Assembly: GCA_947472995.1 (NCBI GenBank)
Contig: CANJBO010000005.1
Coordinates: forward strand, 1 to 64,000
Direction: 5' to 3'
Source: Chloroflexota bacterium
GTDB taxonomy: Bacteria > Chloroflexota > Dehalococcoidia > UBA2979
DNA: 64,000 bases
Under the pieces are notes generated by a model. It searched no databases. It worked only from the letters and a program-made list of their open reading frames with translations, and was not told the DNA's origin. Made by a program: the position numbers and the translations under genes. Positions 53,989-61,470 of this stretch are shown here, one piece after another; position 1 is the stretch's first letter, and the number at the start of each line of letters is the position of its first letter.

Positions 53989-54861
53989 ATGCAGGTCGGT
54001 CTCGTCGGACTCGGACGGATGGGCGGGCGGATCCGCGACCGCCTCGTGCGCGGCGGCCACGAGGTGGTCGGCTACGACGACGACCGCGCGATCGCGGACG
54101 TCGCGTCGCTGGAGGCGCTCGTGGATCGCCTCGTCGCCCCGCGCGTCGTGTGGGTGATGGTGCCGTCGGGTGCGGCGACGGACGGCGTGTTCGCGACGCT
54201 CGCAAGCCTCGTCGAGCCGGGCGATCTGCTGATCGACGGCGGCAACAGCGACTTCCGCGACTCCACCGCCCGCGCGAGCGCGCTGGCCGCACAGGGCATC
54301 GCGTTCCTGGACCTCGGCGTGTCGGGTGGAGTGTACGGCGGGGCCAACGGGTTCTGCGTGATGGGCGGCGGCGCCGCCGAGGACTACGCGCGCATCACCC
54401 CGCTCCTCGACGTCCTCGCCGCGCCGGGCGGGCACGCGCACGTCGGGACCCCGGGCGCCGGTCACTACACGAAGATGTGCCACAACGCGATCGAGTACGC
54501 GCTGATGGAGGCCTACGGCGAGGGCTTCGACCTCCTGCGCCACTTCGACGCCCCGATCGACGCGCACCGCGTCGCGGAGCTGTGGAACCACGGCAGCGTG
54601 ATCCGCTCGTGGCTGCTGGAGCTGACCGGACAGGCGCTCGCGAAGAACGCCGGCCTCGAGGGCATCGCACCGTACGTGGAGGACTCGGGCGAGGGACGCT
54701 GGGCGATCCGCGAGGCCGTCGAGCGCGGCGTGCCGCTGACCGGCATCGCGCAGTCGCTGTTCCGGCGCTTCGAGTCGCGCGACGCCGACGCCTACTCGCT
54801 GCGGCTGATCGCCGCGCTCCGCGACGAGTTCGGCCAGCACGGGACGCGCCCCACGACATAG
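53989..54861 (+). CDS. gnd: 6-phosphogluconate dehydrogenase, decarboxylating (GndA type)
   Basis: Oxidises 6-phosphogluconate to ribulose 5-phosphate and CO2. The 290-residue short form is the tetrameric NAD-preferring type, not the 470-residue enzyme. It shows the dinucleotide loop GLVGLGRMGGRI, WVMVPSGAATD, the substrate block DGGNSDFRDS, LDLGVSGGVYGGANGFCVMG and the catalytic lysine in HYTKMCHNAIEYALMEAYGEG. ATG 53989 follows ggagg. Its product feeds rpe at 14991. Confidence 0.93.
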   Translation: MQVGLVGLGRMGGRIRDRLVRGGHEVVGYDDDRAIADVASLEALVDRLVAPRVVWVMVPSGAATDGVFATLASLVEPGDLLIDGGNSDFRDSTARASALAAQGIAFLDLGVSGGVYGGANGFCVMGGGAAEDYARITPLLDVLAAPGGHAHVGTPGAGHYTKMCHNAIEYALMEAYGEGFDLLRHFDAPIDAHRVAELWNHGSVIRSWLLELTGQALAKNAGLEGIAPYVEDSGEGRWAIREAVERGVPLTGIAQSLFRRFESRDADAYSLRLIAALRDEFGQHGTRPTT

Positions 54862-54876
54862 CCCTCGGCGGGTGCG

Positions 54877-55698
54877 TTACGGCGCGAGCAGGCCCGGCTC
54901 CGGCGCGCCGCCGGGGTACTCGAAGACCACGTCCTCGTTCACGCGCAGCAGCGAGTCGTCCTTGTCCGGGTATTCCTCCCGCGCGAGGAGATCGCGGATC
55001 ACGTTCATGCGCGCGCGGTGCTTGCGGTCGGCACGCACGATGGTCCACGGCGCGGCGGCGGTGTGCGTCGCCGCCAGCATCTCGTCCCGCGCGCGGGTGT
55101 AGTCGTCCCACCGCTGCTGCGCGACCGCGTCGAGCGGGCTGGTCTTCCACTGCTTCAGCGGGTCGCGCTCGCGATCCGCCAGCCGTTCCGCCTGCTCTTC
55201 CTTCGACACGTCGAGGTAGTACTTGAACAGGTGGAGGCCGGAGCGCACCAGCATCTCCTCGAACGCCGGGACGGAGTCGACGAACTCCTTGAGCTGCTCC
55301 GGCGTGCAGAAGCCCATGACGCGCTCGACGCCGGCGCGGTTGTACCAGCTGCGGTTGAACAGCACGACCTCGCCCGCCGCGGGCAGGTGGCGCACCCAGC
55401 GCTGGAAGTACCAGCGTGTCTTGTCGAGGTCGCTGGGCGCCGGCAACGCGACCACGCGCGCCTCGCGCGGGCTCAGGTGCTCCAGCAGGCGCTTGATCGT
55501 GCCGTCCTTCCCGGCGGCGTCACGCCCCTCTAGGATCACGAGCAGCCGCCCGCCGGAGGCGATCAGGTGCCGCTGGAGCTTCACCAGCTCGACCTGCAGC
55601 GGGAGCAGCTCGCAGACCTCGTCGACGTCCTTGCGGGCGTCTTCCTGGAGTTCCGCCACCGTTCTGGTCGTCTTCTTCGTCGCGGCGTGCTCGCTCAT
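54877..55698 (-). CDS. ppk2: Polyphosphate kinase 2
   Basis: Transfers phosphate between polyphosphate and nucleotides, usually making ATP or GTP from the diphosphate. The 273-residue protein is the one-domain form. Walker A is ILEGRDAAGKDGTIKR, the second block is LPAPSDLDKTRWYFQRWVRH, and Walker B plus lid is LFNRSWYNRAGVERVMGFC. The C-terminal WTIVRADRKHRARMN is also conserved. ATG 55698 follows ggaggag. The subclass (ADP or AMP phosphorylating) cannot be told with certainty. The C-terminus ends close to gnd, with 15 bases between the two convergent genes. Confidence 0.93.
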   Translation of the reverse strand: MSEHAATKKTTRTVAELQEDARKDVDEVCELLPLQVELVKLQRHLIASGGRLLVILEGRDAAGKDGTIKRLLEHLSPREARVVALPAPSDLDKTRWYFQRWVRHLPAAGEVVLFNRSWYNRAGVERVMGFCTPEQLKEFVDSVPAFEEMLVRSGLHLFKYYLDVSKEEQAERLADRERDPLKQWKTSPLDAVAQQRWDDYTRARDEMLAATHTAAAPWTIVRADRKHRARMNVIRDLLAREEYPDKDDSLLRVNEDVVFEYPGGAPEPGLLAP

Positions 55699-55764
55699 CG
55701 CTCCTCCTGCATGCGACTCATCGTACGCGGCGCTCGCACCGCACCGCGCGACCGTCCCGCTCGC

Positions 55765-55770
55765 TAGCAT
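55765..55770 (+). promoter_or_regulatory. -10 box TAGCAT before the hydrolase pseudogene
   Basis: TAGCAT ends seven bases before the original ATG at 55778, so the promoter of the decayed gene is still recognisable. Confidence 0.5.
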
Positions 55771-55777
55771 GAGACGC

Positions 55778-56778
55778 ATGACGCCCGCGATCCGCTAGGC
55801 GACCGCCCACGACGGCACAAGCATCGCGCTCACGGTGCTGGGCGAAGGCGTCCCGTTGCTGTTCATGCCGCCCGTCCCCTTCGGCCACGTCGAGGCGATG
55901 TGGGACCAGCCCGGCCAGCGCGAGTGGTTCGAGCGCCTCGCGCGCGGCGCGCAGGTGGCGGTCTACGACGCGCGCGGCACCGGCCTGTCCGACCGCACCC
56001 GCCCCGACTTCAGCCTCGAGGTGATGACCGCCGACCTTGAGGCGGTCGTGGAGCGCCTCGGCTGGTCGGACTTCGCGCTCTGCGGGTTCTTCAACGCGGG
56101 GGCGCCGGCGATCGCCTACGCCGCGAGCCACCCGGAGCGCGTGACCGACCTCGTGCTGTGGGGCGGCTTCTCGCGTGGCGCCGACATCTACCCGCTCGCG
56201 CTCGTCGAGGATCCGCGGCTCGCGGAGATGTACTGGGAGATGATCCTGGACACCGCCGTGCGCACGTGGACGGCCGCGACCGGCGACGAGGTGCGCAAGA
56301 CCGCCGACTACTTCCGCGCGTGCGTGGTGCCGGAGGCCGCGCTGCGCGCGGTGGTCGCCGCGCGCGGCTACGACGTCTCCTCGCTGCTATCGCTGGTGCG
56401 CGCGCGGACGCTGGTCCTGCAGCGCCGCGACGCCTCCTCGACGCGCGCCGAGATCGCCCGGCAGCTCGCCTCCGGCATCCCGAACGCGGAGCTGCAGATG
56501 CTCCCCGGCGAGGCCGCCTCCCCCTTCTCCGGTGACGTCGCAGCGGGAGTCGCGGCGATCGAGGCGTTCCTCGGCATCGCGCCAGCCGGCCCCGTCCCGC
56601 GCGGCGACCTCGAGGGCGCTGGCGAGGCGCTCACCGGGCGCGAGACGGAGGTGCTGCGGCTGGTCGCGCACGGCCGCGCCAACAAGGAGAGCGCCACCTG
56701 ACGAACCTCTACCCGAAGATCGGCTGTCGCAGCCGCACGGAGGCCGCCGCCTTCGCGCTCACGCACGGACTCGCATAG
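55778..56778 (+). pseudogene. Alpha/beta hydrolase-LuxR regulator, decayed
   Basis: Relatives have an alpha/beta hydrolase-like N-terminal half and a LuxR helix-turn-helix tail. The original ATG (55778) reads MTPAIR and then an amber TAG at 55796, where a tyrosine is expected before ATAHDGTSIALTVLG in the same frame. A GTG at 55835 could restart translation but would lose the first strands. At the C-terminal end LTGRETEVLRLVAHGRANKE is followed by a stop at 56699, and the end of the LuxR domain (NLYPKIGCRSRTEAAAFALT) continues in another frame to a TAG at 56776. The segment between, with the DNA-recognition helix, is missing. Two separate lesions make this a pseudogene. Confidence 0.85.
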
Positions 56779-56835
56779 ACCACGCGCGCCGGCGCGGGTC
56801 GAGGCATCAACAGCAGTCTGCGAACGTCGTGCGCT

Positions 56836-56877
56836 CTCACCCCCCGCCCTCTCCCACTTCGTGGGCGAGGGGGCCGA
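56836..56877. repeat. C-rich palindromic repeat, partial copy
   Basis: It contains cccgccctctcccacttcgt and gggcgagggggcc, a hairpin with one mismatch. It lies in the 243-base gap between the pseudogene and the epimerase gene; nothing else is seen in that gap. Confidence 0.6.
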
Positions 56878-57021
56878 AGGCATCCTCGAGGACCCGGGTT
56901 TCCGCCATGCCGCGAGGCGCGCGCCTGCGTGGTTCCCGCGACGCGGCGCACCCGCACCACTCGTACGCTGGTCTCAGTTCCGCCGGGCAGCCAGCCCGAT
57001 GAACTGACGAGGAGGCACGAG

Positions 57022-57945
57022 ATGCGCGTCGCGATCACCGGTGGGACGGGATACCTCGGCTCGATGCTGCTGCAGCGGCTGCGGGGCGAGGGGCACGACG
57101 CCTTTGCCGTGCGCCGCGGCCCCGCCAGCGACCCTCGCTCGATGTGGGACCCCGCGGCCGGCTGGGTGCGCCCCGGCACGTTCGAGGGCGTGGACGCGGT
57201 GGTCTTCCTCTCGGGCACCTCGATCGGGGCGGCGCGCTGGACGGCGAAGCGACGTGCGGCACTCCGCGAGGCGCGCATCGGCTCGACGCGCGTGCTGGTC
57301 GAGCACCTGCGGACGCTGCCGGCCCCGCCGCGCACGCTGCTCACCGCCTCCGCCGTCGGCTTCTACGGCGACACCGGCGACCACGAGGTGCGCGAGGGCG
57401 CGCCGCAGGGCGCGGGCTTCCTCGCCACCCTCGTCGGCGACTGGGAGCGCGAGGGCGACCGCGCGCAGGAGTTCGGGATGCGCGTCGTCCACGCCCGCTT
57501 CGCCCCCTCGCTGGCACGCAACAGCGAGGTGATCGAGAAGCTGCTGCTGCCGTTCCAGCTCGGCCTCGGCGGGCGGATCGGCAGCGGACGGCAGTGGTTC
57601 TCCTGGGTCGCCTCGGAGGACGCGATCGCGGCGATGACGTTCCTGCTGGCGCACGACTCGATCGAGGGCGCGGTGAACATCGTCGCGCCGGGCGCGGTGC
57701 GCAACGCCGACTTCACGCGCGCCCTCGGCCGCGCGCTGCACCGGCCGACGGTGTTCCCGATCCCGGCGTTCGCGCTGCGTGCGCTGTTCGGCCGGGGCAT
57801 CGCGGACGAGATGCTGCTGATCAGCCAGCGCGCCTACCCCGCGCGCCTCCTCGACGCCGGCTTCCGGTTCACCTACCCGACGATCGACGAGGCGCTCGCC
57901 GCGAGCTTCAGCCCCGCCGGCACGCCCTCGATGACCGCCGCGTAG
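57022..57945 (+). CDS. TIGR01777 family NAD(P)-dependent epimerase-like protein
   Basis: A 307-residue extended short-chain dehydrogenase of the SDR39U/TIGR01777 (YfcH-like) group. The Rossmann loop is RVAITGGTGYLGSMLL at residues 2-17. FLSGTSIGAARWTAKRRAAL and SAVGFYGDTGDHEVREGA mark the group, the latter with the active-site tyrosine in FYGD. QWFSWVASEDAIAAM and VNIVAPGAVRN follow. The C-terminal DUF1731 block is PIPAFALRALFG to DAGFRFTYPTIDEAL. ATG 57022 follows gaggagg. The substrate of the group is not established. Confidence 0.92.
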   Translation: MRVAITGGTGYLGSMLLQRLRGEGHDAFAVRRGPASDPRSMWDPAAGWVRPGTFEGVDAVVFLSGTSIGAARWTAKRRAALREARIGSTRVLVEHLRTLPAPPRTLLTASAVGFYGDTGDHEVREGAPQGAGFLATLVGDWEREGDRAQEFGMRVVHARFAPSLARNSEVIEKLLLPFQLGLGGRIGSGRQWFSWVASEDAIAAMTFLLAHDSIEGAVNIVAPGAVRNADFTRALGRALHRPTVFPIPAFALRALFGRGIADEMLLISQRAYPARLLDAGFRFTYPTIDEALAASFSPAGTPSMTAA

Positions 57946-57970
57946 CCTCGCGCGTCACGGCACGACACGA

Positions 57971-57996
57971 AGAAGCCCGCCTGGCGGCGGGCTTCT
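57971..57996. terminator. Bidirectional stem-loop between epimerase and bcp genes
   Basis: Eleven perfect base pairs (agaagcccgcc with ggcgggcttct) close a TGGC loop, 25 bases past each convergent stop. The plus strand continues gtgcgttcg. Confidence 0.85.
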
Positions 57997-58022
57997 GTGC
58001 GTTCGAGGCAGCGGTGCCGAGG

Positions 58023-58499
58023 CTACTGCGCGTTGCCCTCGAGGACCTCGCGCACCTCGTGCGCGTGGCCGTCGGCGGTGACCTGCGGCCAGACGCGGCG
58101 CAGCTTGCCGTCCGGGCCGATGAGGAACGTCGAGCGGATCATGCCGACCGACTTCTCGCCGCGGATCTCGCGCTCGCCCCACGCGCCGTAGGCCGTCGAG
58201 ACGGCCGCATCGTCGTCGACCAGCAGCGGGAACGGCAGCTCGTGGTTGTCGCGGAACTTGCGGTGCGACTCCGCGTCGTCACGCGAGACGCCGAGGACGA
58301 CCGCGCCGGCCGCCTCCAGCGCGGAGTGCTCGTCGCGGAACTGGCAGGCCTCCGTTGTGCAGCCGGGCGTCTCGTCGCGCGGGTAGAAGTAGAGCACCAC
58401 GTTCTTGCCGGCGTAATCGCCCAGCTGGTGCTGCTGCCCGTCCTGGTCCACGAGCGAGAACTCGGGTGCCGGCTGTCCCGCCTGGAGTGTCGTAGCCAT
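58023..58499 (-). CDS. bcp: Thiol peroxidase Bcp (atypical 2-Cys peroxiredoxin)
   Basis: Reduces hydrogen and alkyl peroxides in the cytosol with electrons from thioredoxin. The 158-residue protein has the peroxidatic cysteine in FYPRDETPGCTTEACQF and the resolving cysteine five residues later, the usual Bcp arrangement. The lead LQAGQPAPEFSLVDQDG and the catalytic arginine region MIRSTFLIGPDG also fit. ATG 58499 follows a gaggggg stretch. A TATACA box lies at 58534-58539 on the minus strand. It is convergent with the epimerase gene across a stem-loop. Confidence 0.95.
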   Translation of the reverse strand: MATTLQAGQPAPEFSLVDQDGQQHQLGDYAGKNVVLYFYPRDETPGCTTEACQFRDEHSALEAAGAVVLGVSRDDAESHRKFRDNHELPFPLLVDDDAAVSTAYGAWGEREIRGEKSVGMIRSTFLIGPDGKLRRVWPQVTADGHAHEVREVLEGNAQ

Positions 58500-58533
58500 C
58501 TGTTCCCCCTCGCACGCGCCGTTCGTCAGTCGA

Positions 58534-58539
58534 TGTATA
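58534..58539 (-). promoter_or_regulatory. -10 box TATACA for bcp
   Basis: TATACA on the minus strand lies 34 bases before the bcp start. Confidence 0.45.
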
Positions 58540-58624
58540 GCAGGTCGGCAGGTCGAGGCGGAACCGCAACGCCCCGGGCGCCGGGTGCGACCACCTCGAC
58601 GGGTGTCGCGGCATAGCCTGAGTA

Positions 58625-58716
58625 CGCGCCGCCCTCGACGCCGCCGCAGCGCCAGGTTTTTCCACTTTCCCTGAAGCGCCGCGGCTGAAGTGGAACCGGC
58701 CGTCGAGGGCGGCGCG
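58625..58716. repeat. 92-bp long inverted repeat
   Basis: A perfect 16-bp outer stem (cgcgccgccctcgacg, 58625-58640, with 58701-58716) and an inner 8-bp stem (ttccactt, 58660-58667, with aagtggaa, 58688-58695) form one long hairpin. Apart from the bcp promoter, this is the only structure I see in the 381-base gap between bcp and the next gene. It could be a structured RNA, a regulator site or a mobile-element remnant. Confidence 0.75.
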
Positions 58717-58880
58717 CACCTCCCACCCATCTCGCCAGCTCGACTCGACGCAGAGCCTGCCGCCCCGACTGGGAGGCGGCTGCAACGATTGGCACGCTCG
58801 TGTGAGAGCAACGCGGCGGCAACACCGGGATGCTCCGTGCATGAGGCGCGCAGGTCGTCTCGCTGGATTGGAGCATCAAC

Positions 58881-59042
58881 GTGACGACGATTCTCATCAT
58901 CATCCTGCTCCTGCTGCTGCTCGGCGGTGGCGGTGGGCTCGGCTACTCGCGGTACGGCGGTGCGGGCCTCGGCGGCGTGCTCGGCCTCGTGCTCGTGATC
59001 GTGCTGGTGCTGTGGCTGGTGGGCGCACTCGGCGTCCGATAG
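58881..59042 (+). CDS. Small DUF3309-like membrane protein, 53 aa
   Basis: A short gene with a GTG start and ggag seven bases upstream. It encodes a very hydrophobic protein: a first span TTILIIILLLLLL, a Gly-rich turn with aromatic residues (GLGYSRYGGAGLGG) and a second span VLGLVLVIVLVLWLVGALG. The layout resembles the DUF3309 group of small membrane proteins, often found near stress genes; their role is not known. A strong stem-loop follows 20 bases after the stop, which supports a real transcription unit. It is divergent from bcp. Confidence 0.75.
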   Translation: MTTILIIILLLLLLGGGGGLGYSRYGGAGLGGVLGLVLVIVLVLWLVGALGVR

Positions 59043-59062
59043 GCGCCGCAGCCCTCGATGAC

Positions 59063-59096
59063 ACACGACCGATCGGCGCTCGCCGGTCGGTCGTGT
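59063..59096. terminator. Bidirectional stem-loop after the small membrane gene
   Basis: Sixteen pairs (acacgaccgatcggcg with cgccggtcggtcgtgt, one T-G wobble) with a tight centre lie between two convergent genes. The minus-strand gene ends four bases later. Confidence 0.8.
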
Positions 59097-59100
59097 CGTG

Positions 59101-59793
59101 CTATTCGAGGCCGTAGACCATCGCGTGCATCTCCCAGTAGTGGTTCACTTTCGCCACCACGGTCACGACGCTCTTCACCTGGTCCTTGACCGTGAACGAC
59201 GGGCTCGCCGGCACCAGCAGGCGCCCCTCGTCGTCGAGGCGCGCCTCGACGTTCTCGAGGACGACGCACGCGCACATCCACGCCGCCTGCTTCGACGACT
59301 TGCACGAGATCGCGAGCCAGCCCGGCAGGTCGGAGAGCTCGGAGAACAGCCCGGTCGTCAGGAAGATGCCGCGGCGGATCTCGTTGATCGGGTCGATGCC
59401 GCCGGTCTCCTCGACGCGCGGGATCTCCGCGATCGCGCGCACGGCGCTGTCCTCGCCGCGGTGCGGCGGGCCGCCGAAGAAGGCCAGCTCGCAGAAGGAC
59501 TCCCACATCGCGGCCCAGTTCGGGCGGCCCTCGGCGTCGTAGGTCATGTCGGCGGCGGCCATGCCCTGCGTCTGCGCGCGGATGGGGCGCAGCGTCTCGA
59601 CGGGGGTGTCGCCGGTCATCGGCTCGACGGCCTCGCGTGCGAGCGCGGCCAGCTCCGGGCGCGTCCAGATGAACTCGACGGGCTCGCCCAGGTACGCGGC
59701 GAACGTCCCGCCGAGGTCGCGCAGCTCCTTCGCGCGCTCCCACTCCAGCGTGTTCGACGCCACGATCCGCACGCGCACCGGCTCGTTGGTCAT
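59101..59793 (-). CDS. Hypothetical protein, 230 aa
   Basis: I do not recognise this gene. It encodes a soluble alpha/beta protein with no signal peptide or membrane span. The N-terminal VRVRIVASNTLEWERAKELR looks like a strand-helix unit of an ADP-ribose or nucleotide-binding fold, but no motif proves it. A cysteine cluster, AISCKSSKQAAWMCACVVLE, lies near residue 175, and the end is KVNHYWEMHAMVYGLE. ATG 59793 is chosen with a weak ggggac site; a start at 59841 is possible and would overlap the divergent zinc-ribbon gene. Codon use is that of the neighbours. Confidence 0.65.
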   Translation of the reverse strand: MTNEPVRVRIVASNTLEWERAKELRDLGGTFAAYLGEPVEFIWTRPELAALAREAVEPMTGDTPVETLRPIRAQTQGMAAADMTYDAEGRPNWAAMWESFCELAFFGGPPHRGEDSAVRAIAEIPRVEETGGIDPINEIRRGIFLTTGLFSELSDLPGWLAISCKSSKQAAWMCACVVLENVEARLDDEGRLLVPASPSFTVKDQVKSVVTVVAKVNHYWEMHAMVYGLE

Positions 59794-59842
59794 GTGGTCG
59801 TCCCCATCGCCGTCGCTTGAAATCACCTGCGGCTGTGCCACG

Positions 59843-60844
59843 ATGATGCGGCAGCAGACAGGCCCACCGCAATTGCCGATCTACCCCTTCCGTTGCGAGT
59901 CGTGCTCCGCTGAGTTCGAGGTGAACCGCCCGGTCGCCGCCGAGATGGACCCGCTCTCCTGCCCGATGTGCAGCGGCGTGGCCCGCCGCGCGGCCACGAT
60001 GACCGAGCGTCCCGCCCAGCAGAGCGCGTGGTTTCACTCCGGCCACTCGCACGACGACTGGTCCGGCGGGCACGCGCACTCCGAGGGCGAGGCGGAGTGG
60101 GACGACATCCTGCAGGAGCTCCAGCAGCGTGTCGGCACGTGGCTCGACCAGGTGCAGGCCGCGGGCGTCCGCGGGGCCGACCAGTTCTCCGCCCTCGTCG
60201 GCCCCGCCATCGAGATCTACGCGAGCTATGCGAGCGTCCTCGATGTGCAGGGACGCCGCGTACCGCTCGGTGGCAACCCGTACGCGACCGATCCGTTCGA
60301 CCGCGGCTACCTCGCGTACGTGTGGGAGGCGCTGGGCCGCGCGGCGATCGAGCGGCTGCTGCGCGTTGCGGACCCGCCGGCGCGCGGCGGCACCGCCGAC
60401 TCGCTGGAGCCGGACCTGCTGCTGACGGTGCTCTTCCGCCTGTGGACGGCGAACCCGGACGGCCAGCCCGAGGCGCCCGACGCGGTACCGATGCTGCCCG
60501 CGGACGTGGTGCGCTGCTTCGGCGAGCCGATGGGCATCGACCTGGGGGCGATGGAGGGGCGCGTCTTCGCGTCCGCCGGCAGCGTCGTCCGTCTGCTGCC
60601 CGTGCAGGAGCGCGCCCCCCAGCTCCTCGACGATCCGCGCGAGGATGCGACGCCGCTCGACCGCGTGCACACGGCGATGCTGCTGAAGGCGCTCGGGCGC
60701 GACGACGAGCTGGCCGCGCTCGTGCAGGCCGAGGAGGCACGCGGGCCGGGGTTCCGCCGCGCTGCCGCCGCGCTGTTCGCCGCTTACCCGCGTGAGAGCG
60801 ACGAGCGCATGCTGCTCGAGGCCGTGCGCCTCGTCGCGGTCTAG
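59843..60844 (+). CDS. FmdB-type zinc ribbon joined to a DUF1156-methylase-like C-terminal domain
   Basis: A 333-residue protein in two parts. Residues 1-50 form a zinc ribbon of the FmdB kind (YPFRCESCSAEFEV then LSCPMCSGVARR; two CXXC pairs). Residues about 100-333 resemble, from memory, the C-terminal region of DUF1156/COG1743 adenine DNA methylases: GPAIEIYASYASVLDVQGR, RGYLAYVWEALGRAAIERLL, LLLTVLFRLWTANPDG, GIDLGAMEGRV and PLDRVHTAMLLKALGRDDEL. No methylase catalytic motif (NPPY type) is present, so it cannot methylate by itself. A His-rich linker (HSGHSHDDWSGGHAH) joins the parts and may bind metal. It shares a CTAG stop with the next gene. The domain match is my inference. Confidence 0.65.
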   Translation: MMRQQTGPPQLPIYPFRCESCSAEFEVNRPVAAEMDPLSCPMCSGVARRAATMTERPAQQSAWFHSGHSHDDWSGGHAHSEGEAEWDDILQELQQRVGTWLDQVQAAGVRGADQFSALVGPAIEIYASYASVLDVQGRRVPLGGNPYATDPFDRGYLAYVWEALGRAAIERLLRVADPPARGGTADSLEPDLLLTVLFRLWTANPDGQPEAPDAVPMLPADVVRCFGEPMGIDLGAMEGRVFASAGSVVRLLPVQERAPQLLDDPREDATPLDRVHTAMLLKALGRDDELAALVQAEEARGPGFRRAAAALFAAYPRESDERMLLEAVRLVAV

Positions 60845-61368
60845 CGCGCCTGCCCTGCGGAGGAGGCGAGCGCGGCGATCCCGGCCGCCTCCAGCCGGTA
60901 CGGCAGCCATTCCTGCTGCTGCGTGAAGCCGAGCGCGGCGTAGAACCCGCGCGCCGGGTTCCAGTCCAGCACCGCGAGATCGATGCGCGCCGCCCCGCGT
61001 GCCCGCGCCACGCCCGCGAGCGCCGCGACGAGGGCGCGGCCGGCGCCGGTGCCGCGCGCATCCTCCACGACGAAGATGTCCTCGACGTACAGGCCGGCGC
61101 GGCCCTCCCACGTGGAGTAGTTGGGGAAGAACAGCGCGAACCCCACGGGGCGGGTGCCCTCGGCGGTCGGGTGCTCCGCGATCAGGCACTCGAACGCCGG
61201 CTGCGCGCCGAAGCCGTCGCGCCGCACGTCGTCCTCGGTGAGCCGGACCTGCTCCAGCGGCTCGTGCTCGAACGCAGCGAGGCCCCGCACGAACTCGACG
61301 ATCGTCGAGGCATCCTCGGGCGTGGCGGGGCGGACGGTGGTGGGAGGCGGGGCGGGCGATTCAGGCAT
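60841..61368 (-). CDS. GNAT acetyltransferase, diamine N-acetyltransferase-like
   Basis: An acetyl-CoA-dependent N-acetyltransferase of 175 residues. The pattern VRPATPEDASTIVEFVRGLA, FEHEPLEQVRLTEDDV, VGFALFFPNYSTWEGRAGLY and VEDIFVVEDARGTGAGRAL, then DLAVLDWNPARGFYAALGF, is that of the spermidine/spermine and thialysine N-acetyltransferase subgroup. Polyamines or lysine analogues are the likely substrates by family. ATG 61368 is fixed by a TACCAT box six bases upstream on the minus strand. Its stop shares CTAG (60841-60844) with the convergent zinc-ribbon gene. Confidence 0.85.
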   Translation of the reverse strand: MPESPAPPPTTVRPATPEDASTIVEFVRGLAAFEHEPLEQVRLTEDDVRRDGFGAQPAFECLIAEHPTAEGTRPVGFALFFPNYSTWEGRAGLYVEDIFVVEDARGTGAGRALVAALAGVARARGAARIDLAVLDWNPARGFYAALGFTQQQEWLPYRLEAAGIAALASSAGQAR

Positions 61369-61374
61369 CGGCCG

Positions 61375-61380
61375 ATGGTA
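61375..61380 (-). promoter_or_regulatory. -10 box TACCAT, leaderless start of GNAT gene
   Basis: TACCAT on the minus strand ends six bases before the ATG at 61368 (spacer cggccg). Confidence 0.55.
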
Positions 61381-61470
61381 CCGTAGGCACTTCGAAGATC
61401 GGCCCGAGGCGGACTACCCCCGGCCACGCATACCCCGGCCTCCACGGCCACCTCGACGGAATGGATCGCG

